Assembly (NCBI GenBank): GCA_950072225.1
Contig: CATMOP010000039.1
Location: 1-10,585 of the forward strand
Reading direction: 5' to 3'
DNA from: an uncultured Nitrospina sp.
Lineage (GTDB): Bacteria > Nitrospinota > Nitrospinia > Nitrospinales > VA-1
Length of the DNA: 10,585 nt
Part shown: piece by piece, positions 1-6,802 of the stretch
Numbering within the stretch: position 1 is the first letter of the stretch
Layout: every line of letters starts with the position of its first letter
Position numbers and translations under genes: made by a program
Notes under the pieces: model-generated
What the model was told of the DNA's origin: nothing
Seen by the model: the letters and a program-made list of their open reading frames with translations, nothing else
Databases searched by the model: none

Positions 1-468
1 AGCCCAGTCTTCTGCTCCTTTCAGCTCACCAATGATATTTCCTTCCGGGTCAATCATAAAAGTGGTGGGAAGGCTGACCACCCCAAATTTATTACTGGCC
101 TGCAATTGCTGGTCTAGAAGGATGGGGAAGGAAAGACGATGGGCTTTGACAAAAGGTTTTACAATCTTTGCCCCGAACATATCGTTGGAAATTGCAAGCA
201 GGGAAAATTTTCTGGATTTAAAACGCTGATATAAGGTTTCCAGTGAGGCCATTTCCATTTTACAGGGACCACACCAGGTAGCCCAGAAATTTACCAGAAC
301 GTATTTCCCCCTGTGCTGGTTGAGGCTGACTTCCTCTCCATTGAGGGATTTGAGGGTGAAGTCCGGTGCCGGTATAGTTTCCTCGGCTTGTGCCAGACTG
401 AGGGTTGAAAAAAATAACACCAGAGCACAGGCGTATACCAAACGGCAAAATAATGCGGTTTTTTTCAT
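1..468 (-). CDS. TlpA/ResA-like secreted thioredoxin-fold protein, C-terminus cut by the window edge
   Basis: The reading frame runs from an ATG at 468 to the window edge without a stop, giving 156 residues. Residues 1-28 form a Sec signal peptide (MKK, hydrophobic core, likely cut after AQA), so the protein should act in the periplasm. The rest is an AhpC/TSA-thioredoxin domain: the PAPDFTL opening at 34-40, the redox motif WCGPC at 65-69, and the cis-proline loop SLPTTF around residue 134, followed by MIDPEGNI. TlpA/ResA-family proteins pass electrons to periplasmic disulfides, for example during cytochrome c maturation. No cytochrome gene is visible here, so the partner is unknown. Only the last part of the fold is missing. 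The family call is firm; the specific role is inferred. Confidence 0.93.
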   Translation of the reverse strand, partial: MKKTALFCRLVYACALVLFFSTLSLAQAEETIPAPDFTLKSLNGEEVSLNQHRGKYVLVNFWATWCGPCKMEMASLETLYQRFKSRKFSLLAISNDMFGAKIVKPFVKAHRLSFPILLDQQLQASNKFGVVSLPTTFMIDPEGNIIGELKGAEDWA

Positions 469-504
469 GAAGATCAAAAAGCTCGGCAAGACGCCGATAG
501 CAGA

Positions 505-522
505 GGCTCGCTGAGCCGAGCC
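505..522 (-). other. small inverted repeat in the leader of the thioredoxin gene
   Basis: GGCTCG (505-510) and CGAGCC (517-522) are exact inverted copies around a 6-base loop, 37 bases upstream of the thioredoxin ATG. GCTCGG at 481-486 could compete for the same right arm, since CCGAGC lies at 516-521. There is no U-tract, so it is not a standard terminator. It could be a leader hairpin or the outer part of the repeat element at 571-611. A function cannot be read from the sequence. Confidence 0.3.
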
Positions 523-570
523 AGCTCTTTGCCAGTCACAAATAGTTATTACCCCTTCGGAGCACGAAAG

Positions 571-611
571 CTAAGGTGAAATATCACGTGCACTGGCCCC
601 ACGCCCAGTGG
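571..611. repeat. dispersed repeat, copy A (41-nt core)
   Basis: This core matches 2314-2354 at 34 of 41 positions with no gap. Both copies lie between two leftward genes and have the same orientation. The core contains CACTGG and CCAGTG flanking an 8-base spacer, which can form a 6-bp hairpin. Weaker similarity seems to continue to the left (a CCAGCTC motif and an ATTA-CCTTC-like stretch), suggesting an element of about 100 bp. Copy A directly abuts the stop codon of the methyltransferase-like gene, so its hairpin could act as a 3' end structure for that transcript. Confidence 0.6.
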
Positions 612-1100
612 CTACGCCGGCCAGCGGGGGACTTTCTGTTTGTATTCCCGGTAAGATTCGCCGAATCTGTTTTCCAGATCAGGTTCTTCCCAAAGTGGAA
701 TGAGAACCAGGCACAACCCGAAAAAAAGCAGAAACCATAACCCTAAGAGAGCTGAAGCAAAAAGCAGGGCCTCTCCCGACAAAACCAGGCAGACTGCAAC
801 CATCATAGGGTTGCGCATATGAATATATGGCCCTTGGATCACGAGTTTCCTGGGCGGATCAAACGGGGCCGGGGTTCCTTCACCATACTCGGTGAACAGG
901 GAAACCGTTTTCCAGCATAACCCTGCTCCTACCGTGACCAATAACATTCCCGCCAAGGATCTTATATTACTAAAACTATACGGGAAACTCTCCAGCACTC
1001 CTCCGGGCCGCGAACACCAGACCAGGAACGCGGGGATGACCCCCATCACATGCATTGGAAAAATCAGAAACGCTTTGACTGAAGAACGCGAAAACTTCAT
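612..1100 (-). CDS. isoprenylcysteine carboxyl methyltransferase (ICMT/PEMT)-family membrane protein
   Basis: This is a 162-residue integral membrane protein with hydrophobic stretches near residues 11-29, 48-70, 99-115 and 117-137. Family landmarks are EYGEGTPAPFDPPRKLV (71-87), the SAM-site-like segment GPYIHMRNPM (90-99), and the C-terminal EEPDLENRFGESYREY (138-153) followed by VPRWP. Bacterial members are SAM-dependent methyltransferases of the inner membrane. Their substrates are usually unknown, since bacteria generally lack prenylated CAAX proteins. The frame is also open from a GTG at 1127, giving 171 residues. I prefer the ATG at 1100 because the GTG directly follows an in-frame TAA and has no ribosome binding site; the ATG has only a weak GAGTGG. 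Length is normal for small members of the family. Confidence 0.85.
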   Translation of the reverse strand: MKFSRSSVKAFLIFPMHVMGVIPAFLVWCSRPGGVLESFPYSFSNIRSLAGMLLVTVGAGLCWKTVSLFTEYGEGTPAPFDPPRKLVIQGPYIHMRNPMMVAVCLVLSGEALLFASALLGLWFLLFFGLCLVLIPLWEEPDLENRFGESYREYKQKVPRWPA

Positions 1101-1143
1101 GGGCCCACTCAGCTTTAATAAACCCACTTACCCATTATGGCGG

Positions 1144-1221
1144 TTAACCGTAATCAAATACCATCAACACTATAAAACCAATGGTGACAATGGCTGAAAA
1201 CCAAACCATGAATTTAAACAT
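1144..1221 (-). CDS. possible 25-residue single-helix membrane peptide
   Basis: A short frame begins with ATG at 1221 and ends at a TAA at 1144-1146. The peptide starts MFKFMVWFSAIVTIGF and ends in FDYG, so it is almost entirely one transmembrane helix. An AGCAGG sequence lies 9 bases before the ATG, a plausible ribosome binding site. It sits 43 bases upstream of the ATG of the methyltransferase-like gene on the same strand, so the two could be co-transcribed. No family is recognised. The main support is composition and the Shine-Dalgarno-like motif; a chance frame this short cannot be excluded. Confidence 0.35.
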   Translation of the reverse strand: MFKFMVWFSAIVTIGFIVLMVFDYG

Positions 1222-1276
1222 AATCCATTACCTGCTGGAAGTGAAAGAAAAAACAAAACTTTAGCAAAACTAGTTT

Positions 1277-2124
1277 TCACGATGGGATTTTCACAATACA
1301 GATTGTCCCTAGATACTTGTTCTCTTTTCCTTTTTCATATAATTTATTGTTGGGCAAATTCCAGATGCCGTATGAATCCAGCAACAGAGTATGAATTTTT
1401 CGATCCTACAAAATAGAGGAACTTTTGTTAACACAAAATTGAACCGCCAAATTTGAAGTGGCCCGGTCTCCAAATCTGCGGGTCACTATTTTCGGAAAAA
1501 TACCTGATGGATCTTCCGAGATAACAATATCCATGATGGATCTAACGACAATCCCTTCTGTACCAAGTTTCAAAGCAGAATGAAACTTTGTATTACTGCT
1601 TATTAACCTCCCTTCGGCATCCAAATGGAATACCCCATCGGAAGATTTCTCAAGAATGATCCGATATTGGTTTTGACTCTCGATCAGCTCATCATTTTGA
1701 TGCTGCAGTTTCTTATTCAGGCATTCTTTATCTTGCATCAACCGTTCTATTTTCAGATGCGTTTTAACCCGACTCAAAACCTCTTCCCTCTTAAACGGCT
1801 TAACAATGTAGTCCACTCCACCTATTTCGAAACCACGAACAATATCCTCCAATTCAGTTTTGGCGGTCACAAAGATGACCGGAATATCTCTAGTGTCCGG
1901 GTCGATTTTTAATCTTTTACAGGTTTCAAATCCGTCAATTCCCGGCATCATCACATCCAGCAAAATCAAGTCCGGCCGGTTTTTTTTATCAGGGCTAACG
2001 CAGCTTCGCCTCTCATGGAAACAGAAATTTCAAAACCTTCATGACCAAGGATGTGTCGCAACACATCGATGTTGGCAGGAGTATCGTCAACCATAAGAAT
2101 TTTTGGTTTAGCTATATCGATCAT
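1277..2124 (-). pseudogene. response regulator receiver-PAS protein, broken by a frameshift and an in-frame TAG
   Basis: The first 51 codons from the ATG at 2124 encode the start of a CheY-like receiver (KILMVDDTPANIDVL), with the acidic pair. The frame then stops soon after an A-run (the T-run at 1980-1987 on the plus strand). One extra A there would give KKNRPDLILLDVMMPG, joining the N-terminus to the phospho-acceptor Asp. The rest of the receiver follows: VTAK, then VDYIVKPF with the conserved Lys. A short coiled linker leads to a PAS domain (YRIILEKSSDGVFHLD). That domain is cut by TAG at 1406-1408, yet the same frame stays open for 42 more codons, including LLLDSYGIWNLPN and YLGTICIV, which look like the end of a PAS fold, to a TGA at 1277-1279. 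Repaired length is about 282 residues with no output domain. A sequencing error is the main alternative. Confidence 0.85.
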
Positions 2125-2313
2125 AAAAATATTGGTGTAGGATTATTGTTAAATTTCCTCCCTTTATTCTAATCGTTCTCATGGACTTCTTCAGAAAATT
2201 TTTTTTCCTGTAAGATTCAACGAGTTGCCCGAAAAGCGGCCAGCTCGCTCCTACTCCTCCGAGGCCTGCGTGATGTCCTTTTCATTAACCTTCATGCCCG
2301 GCAAAGGTAAAAA

Positions 2314-2354
2314 CTAAGGTGAGATATCACAGCAACTGGCCCCACACCTAGTGG
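2314..2354. repeat. dispersed repeat, copy B (41-nt core)
   Basis: This matches copy A at 571-611 in 34 of 41 positions, with most differences clustered in four adjacent bases (GTGC against AGCA). The hairpin arms ACTGG and CTAGT keep their pairing potential on plus-strand RNA through a G-U pair where copy A has G-C. Like copy A, it lies between two leftward genes, downstream of the helicase and upstream of the response regulator. Confidence 0.6.
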
Positions 2355-2416
2355 AGACTGGAAGGGGAAATTCATCAAGCGGAAAGACTTTTCGCGGGCA
2401 GGAAATAAATTTTACC

Positions 2417-2459
2417 GGGAGGCTCTAATAATTGGAAGTTTTGATTATTAGAGTCTCCC
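2417..2459 (-). terminator. long hairpin downstream of the helicase gene, probable terminator
   Basis: Two 16-base arms (2417-2432 and 2444-2459) are inverted copies with one G-T position, around an 11-base loop. The inner ten base pairs (CTCTAATAAT with ATTATTAGAG) are perfect. The hairpin begins 21 bases beyond the helicase stop codon in the leftward direction. The bases that follow on the leftward transcript are U-rich only in part (GGUAAAAUUUAUUU), so termination may be inefficient, or the structure may serve as a 3' stabiliser. Confidence 0.6.
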
Positions 2460-2480
2460 TAAATTTGTACAGGATATTAT

Positions 2481-3833
2481 TCAGGCATTCACTGCCGATC
2501 TGGGAGAACGACTTTTAAACCGGGTTCTTTTTCCGGGTTTTGATGAAAAGTGTTTTTTTCGAAACTGGTTTTTTCCCGGTTTCCCGGAAGGCCGGGACGC
2601 GGTGTGATTGCCATAACGCCGGGATGAAAATTTTCTTCCGGCTTTACTATTTCCACTTGCTCGTTTAGAAGCAATAGACTCCGAATGGTAGGGGTGGTCA
2701 TCCACCACGTTCACAGTCCTGTTAATGGTTTTCTCAATCTGACGCAGATAACCCTTTTCCCCGGCATCGCAGAAAGAAAGGGCAACGCCGAACGCCCCCG
2801 CCCGTGCTGTTCTTCCCACGCGGTGAACATAACTTTCGGCCTCATTAGGAAGCTCATAATTGATGACATGGGTGATTCCCTCAACATCCAAACCTCGCGA
2901 TGCAATATCGGTAGCCACCAGCACCCGGACTTTTCCGGCACGAAACCTTTCCAACGCTTCCATACGCGCCGATTGGGATTTATTACCATGTATCGCATCC
3001 GCCTTGATCCGGGCTCGGCTCAGATTCTTGACAATGCGGTTCGCCCCATGCTTGGTGCGGGCGAATACCAGAGCTTTTTCGATGCTCTCGTCTTGAAGAA
3101 CAGATTCCAGTAAAGCTCCTTTGTTTTCCCGATCCACAAACAAAACCCGCTGATCTACTTTGTCCACGGTACTGGCCGAGGGATTCACAGAAACCCGAAC
3201 CGGGTCGTTGAGAAAATTCTTGGTCAAGCGCAGGATATCATCAGGAAGCGTGGCAGAAAACAACATGGACTGGCGGTTTTTGGGTGTCATCGCGTAAATT
3301 TTCTTGATGTCAGGCAGGAAACCCATATCCAACATGCGATCTGCCTCATCGAGAACAAGCACCTCTATTTTATCCAAACGGAGATGTCTCTGCTGATACA
3401 AGTCGATCAGCCTGCCCGGAGTGGCTATCAAAATATCTACCCCCCGTTTTAAGGCGCTGATTTGCGATTTCGGGCTCACCCCGCCAAACACCAGTGCCTG
3501 TTTTAAATTCAGGTGCCGACCATAAACGCGAAAACTGTCACTGATTTGCAAAGCCAGTTCCCGGGTGGGTGTAAGCACCAACGCACGTGGGCTTCTGGAC
3601 CCGGAAGCTTGACGCCTCTCTGACAAGAGATGCAATATAGGCAAGGCAAAGGCCGCTGTTTTTCCTGTCCCGGTTTGTGCACACCCTAAAAGATCCTGGC
3701 CCTGCAAAAGATGCGGAATGGCCTTCTGCTGAATCGGCGTGGGAGTGGCGTACTTCTCACCACGAACAGCGCGGCAAATAGGATCAATAAGGTTGAGGGC
3801 ATCAAAGCCCACGGTTGAAGATTGCATTAACAT
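2481..3833 (-). CDS. rhlE: DEAD-box ATP-dependent RNA helicase, RhlE-like
   Basis: The 450-residue protein carries the full DEAD-box set: Q-motif region TPTPIQQKAIP (30-40), Walker A AQTGTGKT (52-59), PTRELA (89-94), TPGR (138-141), DEAD (162-165), SAT (193-195), ATDIASRGLD (307-316) and HRVGRTARAG (337-346). A basic, low-complexity tail of about 60 residues follows, rich in Ser, Arg, Lys and Gly, as is common in RhlE and related helicases, where it binds RNA. Such enzymes unwind short RNA duplexes in ribosome assembly, RNA decay and cold adaptation. The ATG at 3833 is preceded by AAAGGA at good spacing; a second ATG two codons later is possible. The gene is intact and stands alone, with a hairpin in its leader (3849-3880) and one after its stop. 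The DEAD-box call is certain; the RhlE assignment is by overall resemblance. Confidence 0.93.
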   Translation of the reverse strand: MLMQSSTVGFDALNLIDPICRAVRGEKYATPTPIQQKAIPHLLQGQDLLGCAQTGTGKTAAFALPILHLLSERRQASGSRSPRALVLTPTRELALQISDSFRVYGRHLNLKQALVFGGVSPKSQISALKRGVDILIATPGRLIDLYQQRHLRLDKIEVLVLDEADRMLDMGFLPDIKKIYAMTPKNRQSMLFSATLPDDILRLTKNFLNDPVRVSVNPSASTVDKVDQRVLFVDRENKGALLESVLQDESIEKALVFARTKHGANRIVKNLSRARIKADAIHGNKSQSARMEALERFRAGKVRVLVATDIASRGLDVEGITHVINYELPNEAESYVHRVGRTARAGAFGVALSFCDAGEKGYLRQIEKTINRTVNVVDDHPYHSESIASKRASGNSKAGRKFSSRRYGNHTASRPSGKPGKNQFRKKHFSSKPGKRTRFKSRSPRSAVNA

Positions 3834-4193
3834 ATTTTTTCCTTTTGGTGGCTGGCGGACTCAGTATGAGCCATCAGCCAGCACATTAGATCACGCTCAA
3901 AACCTATGTTTGAGAACTTGAACTATAATTGATAAAAGAGGATTTGAGCTTAAATGAGAAAACGGGGGAGAAAAATCAGACAACCGATGATTCGGGAGGC
4001 TACTCAGTCAAAAACATTACCATTCTTGGCAATACACCTGTCATTCTCTAGACGGCTAAATCGCTTAAAGTATTGCCCATTATAAAACAGGTGCTTATAA
4101 AAAGCCAGTTTTTTTTTAACCCAGCCGGTGAAAGGGGGTAATCCTTGGTATTAATAGCGGAGTTCTGCCTTTTACCTTTTCTACAAGCATACA
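3834..4193. other. divergent intergenic region between helicase and zinc-ribbon genes
   Basis: These 360 bases should hold both divergent promoters. Seen directly are the helicase leader hairpin (3849-3880), a TATAGT-like -10 candidate on the minus strand near 3924, and a TATAAA at 4081-4086 on the plus strand, neither with a good -35. A nine-T run at 4109-4117 follows a weak hairpin (GCTT pairing with AAGC). It could be an attenuator in the zinc-ribbon gene leader. No believable gene is present. Confidence 0.4.
3849..3880 (-). promoter_or_regulatory. hairpin in the helicase 5' leader next to the ribosome binding site
   Basis: TGGCTG (3849-3854) pairs with CAGCCA (3875-3880), and inside it CTCA pairs with TGAG around a three-base loop, with a small internal loop between the stems. 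On the leftward transcript the structure ends a few bases before the AAAGGA that serves the ATG at 3833. DEAD-box helicase genes are often controlled through their leaders, for example in cold response, so a role in translation or stability is plausible but inferred. Confidence 0.4.
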
Positions 4194-4748
4194 ATGATTT
4201 GCCCTAAATGCCAGTTTGATCAACCCGACTCTAAAAATTGCGTTCGCTGTGGGGTGATCTTTGCCAAATACCAAGCCTATTTGGATCGATTGGAACAGGA
4301 TATAATCGCTGCCCAAAGTAATGAAAACAATATTGAAATCGAAGAAAAAAATCCTGCTGAAAAAATACGGGTTCTTTTTCCTTTTTTTAACCCAGCCTTG
4401 GAAATCGGTTTCGACCCCCGCGTTCATTTTTCTTTCGCTTCTGTTTTTACTGCACGGTATTTTTTTTATCAAAGAGATCGGACGGGAGCAGCCTTCGCCC
4501 TGCTTTGGTTCTTTGGCAATTTTATTGATGTGAGTATTTATATGGCAGATGCCCGCTTCTTAAAACTTCCTCTGATCGGGGGATTGGACCTGGAGGCGCA
4601 CGACTGGCGCAATCTATTCAACCGCTTTGATTTATGGGCCGTTGACCAAACTCTCTCAAAAATAATGTTTGGCCTGGGTTGGGCGGGAATTTTCCTGACA
4701 TGGGCATGGATATATAAAAATTGGCGCACTCACCTCAAAAAAGGATAA
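4194..4748 (+). CDS. zinc-ribbon membrane protein, possibly with a damaged central region
   Basis: The 184-residue frame starts with a zinc ribbon (C3-x2-C6 and C16-x2-C19, in MICPKC and CVRCG), then a charged linker. The C-terminal half, from RDRTGAAFALLWF through FIDVSIYMADAR, GG and HDW to a final hydrophobic helix (about residues 156-174), resembles the end of zinc-ribbon membrane proteins that I recall carrying an HEAGH metalloprotease-like motif. No such motif is here. Residues 56-90 in this frame are only mildly hydrophobic, while another frame over 4390-4470 encodes a near-perfect membrane helix (FIFLSLLFLLHGIFFI). This suggests a small indel and an internal deletion. No clear ribosome binding site precedes the ATG. 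The zinc ribbon is secure; function is unknown. Confidence 0.65.
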   Translation: MICPKCQFDQPDSKNCVRCGVIFAKYQAYLDRLEQDIIAAQSNENNIEIEEKNPAEKIRVLFPFFNPALEIGFDPRVHFSFASVFTARYFFYQRDRTGAAFALLWFFGNFIDVSIYMADARFLKLPLIGGLDLEAHDWRNLFNRFDLWAVDQTLSKIMFGLGWAGIFLTWAWIYKNWRTHLKKG

Positions 4749-4922
4749 AATGGAATATAAAAGATTGGCGATGAAAAGGGACCCGTCCAAATTGCAAAGT
4801 TTTTAATTTTTTATGGCTCCTTTAAATAATTTTACAAATAATCAATTTGATCGGCCTTTATATCCTGAATCTATATTTTCCAAAATTTTTACCTAAAAAA
4901 AGTTTTTCTACAGGAGAATGTC

Positions 4923-5366
4923 ATGACAGAACTACCGCAATCTGAACACCCAAAAGAAAAGTTGGGGGATTTCATGACCACCCCCGTCATCAGCATCGAT
5001 GTGAAAGCGAGCGTCCAAGAGGCCGCGCATTTAATGGACACAGAAAATGCCAGTGCCATTCTCACAACTGAAAATGGCGACCATGTGGGAATCGTTACGG
5101 AAAGAGATTTTACATGAAAGGTGGTTGGAGGCGGGCTCCCGTTATCCACTCCCGTATCCGAGGTCATGAGCCAACCTCTTTATACCCTGGATATCAATAA
5201 CCATATTCTTGAAGCTTCAGAACACATGACTGACAAAAATACCCGACATATAACTGTCACCGATCAGGGCAAGGTGGTTGGTATTATCACGGTTAAAAAT
5301 ACATTTTCGTATTACATGAACCTGTTTGGTCTGGGCAGTTATGACCCCACTACCAATGCTGACTGA
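4923..5366 (+). pseudogene. CBS-domain pair protein interrupted by an in-frame TGA
   Basis: An ATG with a strong AGGAG six bases upstream starts a CBS domain: KLGDFMTTPVISIDVKASV, then HVGIVTERDFT at residues 54-64. The next codon, 5115-5117, is TGA. The same frame then continues with KVVGGGLPL and a complete second CBS domain (VSEVMSQPLYTLD, then VVGIITVKNTF), ending at a TGA at 5364-5366, for 147 codons in all. CBS pairs bind adenine nucleotides and act as energy or redox sensors, or modulate partner proteins. In relatives the position after ERDFT is often Arg or Trp, so CGA or TGG to TGA by one transition is likely. A restart at GTG 5121 would give an 81-residue single-CBS fragment. Readthrough, selenocysteine or a sequencing error are alternatives. 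The two fragments share frame and homology, so splitting them into two genes would mislead. Confidence 0.85.
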
Positions 5367-5375
5367 GGGTTTTTC

Positions 5376-5621
5376 TCAACTGGCAAGAACCTGCTCTCGC
5401 ACGGTTGATTTGTAGAGGCTATCCTCATCCCTCCGTCTTTTGTTTTTAATCAACACACTTGAACACCAGTCCTTACCCACATTCCCTTCTCGTTCCAGTT
5501 TAAACTTTCTTACTTCATTACATTTGGGGCAATGAACACATAATTGGCCCTCAAAAGCAGTGGACACTAAGAACCTCAGCTCGGTGGAGCATTTTTCACA
5601 ACTATAAACAAATGAGGGCAT
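5376..5621 (-). CDS. small FmdB-like zinc-ribbon protein
   Basis: From the ATG at 5621 the protein has 81 residues. It starts MPSFVYSCEKC, close to the MPTYxYxCxxCG opening of FmdB-type putative regulatory proteins, and has a second knuckle HCPKC. The likely zinc ligands are C8, C11, C31 and C34. The C-terminal half is basic and probably flexible (NKRRRDED). The frame is open back to an ATG at 5723, which would add 34 residues, but homology favours the shorter form and neither start has a good ribosome binding site. FmdB-family zinc ribbons are mostly of unknown function. The gene converges on the CBS-pair gene with a 9-base gap. Confidence 0.65.
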   Translation of the reverse strand: MPSFVYSCEKCSTELRFLVSTAFEGQLCVHCPKCNEVRKFKLEREGNVGKDWCSSVLIKNKRRRDEDSLYKSTVREQVLAS

Positions 5622-5807
5622 AAAAAATATTTTCTGCAAGGGAAACTGCGGGGACAAATTCATTAACAAATATAATTTAGACCGAAATATAATTTTGTCA
5701 ATGCACGCAATCAAGCTTATCATTAATAAAAAGTAAAATTTTTTTCGGGAAAACCTTAGCGGCCTTATCGGGAAAAAAGGGGATATGTTTCAGGAGATAT
5801 GTAAAAA

Positions 5808-6428
5808 ATGACCGACATTACAGAGCTGATAAAAACTTTTGTGATTTTACTGGCCATCATTGACCCCATCGGCAACCTTCCTGTTTACATTTCCCTGACT
5901 GCCAATAAAACCGACGAAGAGCACGACACAATAATTCTCAAAACCTGTTGCGCTTCGGTAGCTTTATTAACCCTATCTTTTTTATTCGGAAAAATTATTG
6001 TGGTTTTTTTCGGTATTCAACTTCCGGCTTTCAAACTGATAGGAGGAATTTTCCTGGTCTATATCGCCTTCACCATGCTTACAAATAACAAAATCTCTAA
6101 TTTATTTTCCGAGGAAGGGGACGTTAAAGCAGATATTGCTTTTATGCCCATGACTTTTCCTCTTTACATTGGGCCCGCCGCCATAAGTTCCGTGATCATT
6201 CAATCCAGCGAATTCACCCTATGGTCGGCTAAACTTATATCTATTGTAGAATTTGTTCTGATAGGCATTTTAATATGGATCTCTTTAAAACTCGCGAACA
6301 GGATTTTAAAAATCCTGGGGAAAGCGGGAATCAAATTTATCACTCAGGTTATGGGTCTGCTCCTGGGCAGCCTGGCAATAGGGATCATCGCCGAAGCATT
6401 AAAAGTTCTTCTTCCCGGCCTGTCTTGA
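5808..6428 (+). CDS. MarC-family integral membrane protein
   Basis: This 206-residue protein consists of six hydrophobic segments and carries MarC (UPF0056/YhgN) family signatures. These include LLAIIDPIGNLPVYISL near the N-terminus, FKLIGGIFLVYIAFTML in the third helix region, and MPMTFPLYIGPAAIS, with the conserved Pro-Leu-x-x-GP pattern, around residues 112-126. The length is typical (about 200 residues). An AGGAG lies 11 bases before the ATG, supporting the start. MarC proteins sit in the inner membrane. The name comes from an old link to multiple antibiotic resistance that was later withdrawn, and the transported substrate is unknown. The family call is firm. It leads a rightward block with the small membrane gene and the CREST hydrolase. 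Confidence 0.92.
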   Translation: MTDITELIKTFVILLAIIDPIGNLPVYISLTANKTDEEHDTIILKTCCASVALLTLSFLFGKIIVVFFGIQLPAFKLIGGIFLVYIAFTMLTNNKISNLFSEEGDVKADIAFMPMTFPLYIGPAAISSVIIQSSEFTLWSAKLISIVEFVLIGILIWISLKLANRILKILGKAGIKFITQVMGLLLGSLAIGIIAEALKVLLPGLS

Positions 6429-6529
6429 ACCCTGACCGGTCATGTGACAAAAACATTCTTAATTCCTAAAAAACGGATTTAACCACCTTCATCACTGTAG
6501 GCATTATTATTCTTATCCTTGTAGGCTTT

Positions 6530-6784
6530 ATGGTGAACTATCTTCACTTTCCCAATCTCCGAAAAAACGCAATCAATTATGTGTTTTTCGCGTTTGCTGT
6601 GCTATTGATTTTTTCTAGTTTTAAAATGCTTTATACAGGGGAGATGGGATCGTTTAGTACTCAAGAGGGAGAAGTGAAAATATTCGCAGGAACCCAGCCC
6701 TTGCAATTCTGGGGAAGCCTGATATTTAAATTGAGCTTAGGCAGTTTCATCTTTTATGCCCTTTTCCCGAAAATAAAAAAATAA
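6530..6784 (+). CDS. small membrane protein, start uncertain
   Basis: From the ATG at 6530 the protein has 84 residues with membrane helices at about residues 17-31 and 60-79, and a polar loop between them (STQEGEVKIF). The frame is open back to 6470, just after a TAA, and this upstream part encodes another hydrophobic helix (FITVGIIILILVGF) that has no ATG, GTG or TTG. A weak TAGG lies 4 bases before the 6530 ATG. The gene may use a non-standard start, may have lost its start, or the upstream helix may be chance. It ends 18 bases before the CREST hydrolase, so the two are probably co-transcribed. No family is recognised. Confidence 0.65.
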   Translation: MVNYLHFPNLRKNAINYVFFAFAVLLIFSSFKMLYTGEMGSFSTQEGEVKIFAGTQPLQFWGSLIFKLSLGSFIFYALFPKIKK

Positions 6785-6802
6785 CTGATGAAAGAATAAT
6801 CC

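Larger units (their letters stand above)
2125..2480. other. intergenic region between the response regulator and the helicase
   Basis: These 356 bases contain no convincing coding frame. They hold repeat copy B (2314-2354) and a long hairpin (2417-2459). The AT-rich part next to 2125 should contain the leftward promoter and leader of the response regulator, but I could not find a convincing -35/-10 pair. The response-regulator ATG has no clear ribosome binding site. Confidence 0.5.

Noticed and set aside
260..514. Short frames on both strands overlapping the thioredoxin gene
   Set aside because: The thioredoxin frame, open to the window edge, has a signal peptide and WCGPC; the others show no protein character.
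2489..3113. Frames overlapping the helicase in other phases and on the other strand
   Set aside because: They are shadows of the helicase, which carries all expected motifs over its full length.
3954..4085. Plus-strand 43-codon frame in the helicase/zinc-ribbon gap
   Set aside because: Very basic, no domain, no ribosome binding site and no hydrophobic pattern; most likely chance.
5115..5150. SECIS element for selenocysteine at the CBS-pair TGA
   Set aside because: The only hairpin nearby has a four-pair stem, CBS pairs are not known selenoproteins, and no sel genes are in view. A nonsense change is simpler.
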